Positions 62,780 to 64,000 of a DNA stretch of 64,000 nt are shown piece by piece. A program made the position numbers and the translations under genes. Within the stretch, counting starts at the first letter, position 1, and each line of letters begins with the position of its first letter. Origin of the DNA: JAFMPW01 sp041743085 (GTDB lineage Bacteria > Bacteroidota > Bacteroidia > Flavobacteriales > Flavobacteriaceae); assembly GCA_041743085.1 (NCBI GenBank), contig JBGTNL010000102.1, positions 1 through 64,000 on the forward strand, given 5' to 3'. A model generated the notes under the pieces. That model was not told the origin of the DNA and made no database searches. It saw only the letters and a program-made list of their open reading frames with translations.

Positions 62780-64000
62780 TTAACTGCTGGTGCATCCGGC
62801 TGAATAATGAACGCCAGGATCAAAGCCGCAATCAAATTCCAGAAGTATTCTGTACCATTGCGCACAATACGTACCGGGGGGAGGAGGGATTATTTGTTCA
62901 AAAGTTTTAACTGAAGCATCTATTCCGGGATTATTCCATTTTGCCATTCCCCCATCATATCTTATATCAAAAGCCTTTGTATGCGTAGTAGTACCGCTTG
63001 TGGAGCTGAACTGAAGCAGAAATCTGTAATAACTTGCCCCGGATCCAACTTTATTCTTAATGTCGGTCATATCAATATCTAAACCCCCGTTTTTCGGGAC
63101 CCCTGCATAGCGTGCTTCCTGATATTCAATATCATCAGGTTCTTCACCTGCCGTTAACAGGCCTTGTTCATACCAAAGTCCAACCAGTTCAGGTCGAAAA
63201 CATGCATTACCAAAATCGCTGCACTCTATATATAATTCAAAATGTACACAATCTGAAGGATCGCCACTTAAATCCATATTACGGGTGCTGCCACATATCA
63301 CATTATTCAGTGTCCTATCTATCCCATCGGTCTTACGTACGGTGTTGTACAAACGGAATTGAAGGCCCGAGCCACCAGCCACGTCAGGAGCATTGATCAC
63401 ATTGAGCGCATGGACTTCATTGGATTGTAAAAGCACAATGTTGTTGGCATTTGTAGGACTCAAAGTCATCCCCGAGACCGAATTGTTAAAGTCCGCATAC
63501 CGGGCCTTAAATCCCCGGCCGGTATTATCGATATTTACCGTAATTTTCCCGGAAGCTGGAGGCGTACAGGCATCTACCTTTATATCAAGGTTCCAGGTAG
63601 AGAGGTGGGTCATCCGAAAACGAGCGAATAACTTGCCCCCCTCCTCAAAAAGTGCAATATTTTCCTCATTCGTCCATTGACCGGTTGAGGCGTTCAAACT
63701 CCATACGGGGATCTCAAATGTTTTTTCGATGGGTTTGCCCGTAACCGGATTTGTTAAATCCCGGGGTACTTCCATTTCCAAAGTCACCGGTTTGCTGAAT
63801 CCCATAACTTCCTCTACTCCAACATTCATTGATAGGTTGACGTAGCCTAAGGAAGAAAAAAAGAATCTGTTCTCCAGAGAAGCCAATCTATCTCCCGATT
63901 TATCCACGGCATCTGTTACCATAAATCCATTGGGAAAGGCGTTGGTTGAGGCATCAAATCGAGGGTCGAATTGGTAGAGATCTATATTTACGGAACCTGT
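62780..64000 (-). CDS. C-terminal part of a large extracellular protein (runs off the window)
   Basis: An open frame of 406 codons to the stop at 62780. It stays open through the window edge: codons before the first ATG (63922) continue with VNIDLYQFDPRFDAST, so the true start lies outside. Beta-rich sequence with PRDLTNPVTGKPIEKTFEIP and FRMTHLSTWNLDIKV, as in large extracellular multidomain proteins of Bacteroidota with adhesion-like modules, and several Cys. The C-terminal end (FDPGVHYSAGCTSS) shows no T9SS sorting domain. It is convergent with the NHL lipoprotein gene, 19 bases apart. No family assigned. Confidence 0.6.
   Translation of the reverse strand, partial: TGSVNIDLYQFDPRFDASTNAFPNGFMVTDAVDKSGDRLASLENRFFFSSLGYVNLSMNVGVEEVMGFSKPVTLEMEVPRDLTNPVTGKPIEKTFEIPVWSLNASTGQWTNEENIALFEEGGKLFARFRMTHLSTWNLDIKVDACTPPASGKITVNIDNTGRGFKARYADFNNSVSGMTLSPTNANNIVLLQSNEVHALNVINAPDVAGGSGLQFRLYNTVRKTDGIDRTLNNVICGSTRNMDLSGDPSDCVHFELYIECSDFGNACFRPELVGLWYEQGLLTAGEEPDDIEYQEARYAGVPKNGGLDIDMTDIKNKVGSGASYYRFLLQFSSTSGTTTHTKAFDIRYDGGMAKWNNPGIDASVKTFEQIIPPPPGTYCAQWYRILLEFDCGFDPGVHYSAGCTSS

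Overview
The window reads as chromosomal DNA of a marine-type Flavobacteriaceae (Bacteroidota). The grounds are a type B ribosomal protein L31 and a GlmU-like protein of the Bacteroidota type, a single-chain PurL, a DUF4199 membrane protein, an OMP_b-brl_3/TonB-type receptor, many lipoprotein signal peptides, AraC and Nudix-type sugar regulators, and several start-proximal promoters of the Bacteroidota form (TAnnTTTG, sometimes with TTTG or TTG about 19 bases upstream). No tRNA, rRNA, CRISPR array or intact transposase gene was found. Function calls come from motif reading and family knowledge, without database searches.

Layout. 0-15.2 kb is housekeeping: a conserved hypothetical, the GlmU-like protein, L31, a family 2 glycosyltransferase, a phosphosugar mutase, an MsbA-like ABC exporter, a decayed ECF-sigma sensor gene, a BNR-repeat lipoprotein, an RsmB-type rRNA methyltransferase and purL. 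15.3-24.5 kb is fatty-acid beta-oxidation: a long-chain acyl-CoA ligase, then a marR-fadN-fadA-fadE operon with a long perfect palindrome at its promoter. A small four-helix-bundle gene sits between fadN and fadA, and a decayed second copy lies between fadA and fadE. 24.7-30.3 kb holds a PLP decarboxylase and a divergent pair made of a GH15 hydrolase and a fused trehalose-6-phosphate synthase/phosphatase. 30.3-35.2 kb carries three exported metallopeptidases. 35.4-44.1 kb holds a large ThuA/sugar-dehydrogenase/PKD/cytochrome c lipoprotein, a YdeI-like protein, an amidohydrolase and an outer-membrane receptor.

44.6-59.3 kb is a sugar or sugar-acid utilisation region. An AraC regulator is divergent from an operon of ThuA/propeller/blue-copper protein, TIM-barrel epimerase and Gfo/Idh/MocA oxidoreductase. 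Two type B carboxylesterases, a Nudix-fold regulator with a candidate operator, two more TIM-barrel proteins and an alditol-oxidase-like flavoprotein follow. ThuA plus a Gfo/Idh/MocA partner is known from rhizobial thuAB, which forms 3-keto disaccharides, so an oxidative 3-keto-sugar route is a reasonable inference. 59.6-64 kb holds a TIR-domain protein, an exported trypsin-like protease with an unusual C-terminal module, a TIG/NHL-propeller lipoprotein directly behind it, and the C-terminal part of a large extracellular protein that runs off the edge.

The intergenic DNA is rich in small repeats: a 161-bp MITE-like element in two inverted copies (32-192 and 54673-54833), a 184/201-bp element with TGTCCGGT ends (2166-2349 and 50806-51006), a modular REP-like family seen at about 17.8, 41.5, 44.5 and 56.1 kb, CTAG-rich arms around the four-helix-bundle gene that recur without a gene at 39.8 kb, and short palindromes. 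The most interesting leads are the TIR/protease/propeller-lipoprotein group, the two ThuA-propeller fusions that end in different electron-transfer domains, and the possible mobile unit carrying the four-helix-bundle gene.
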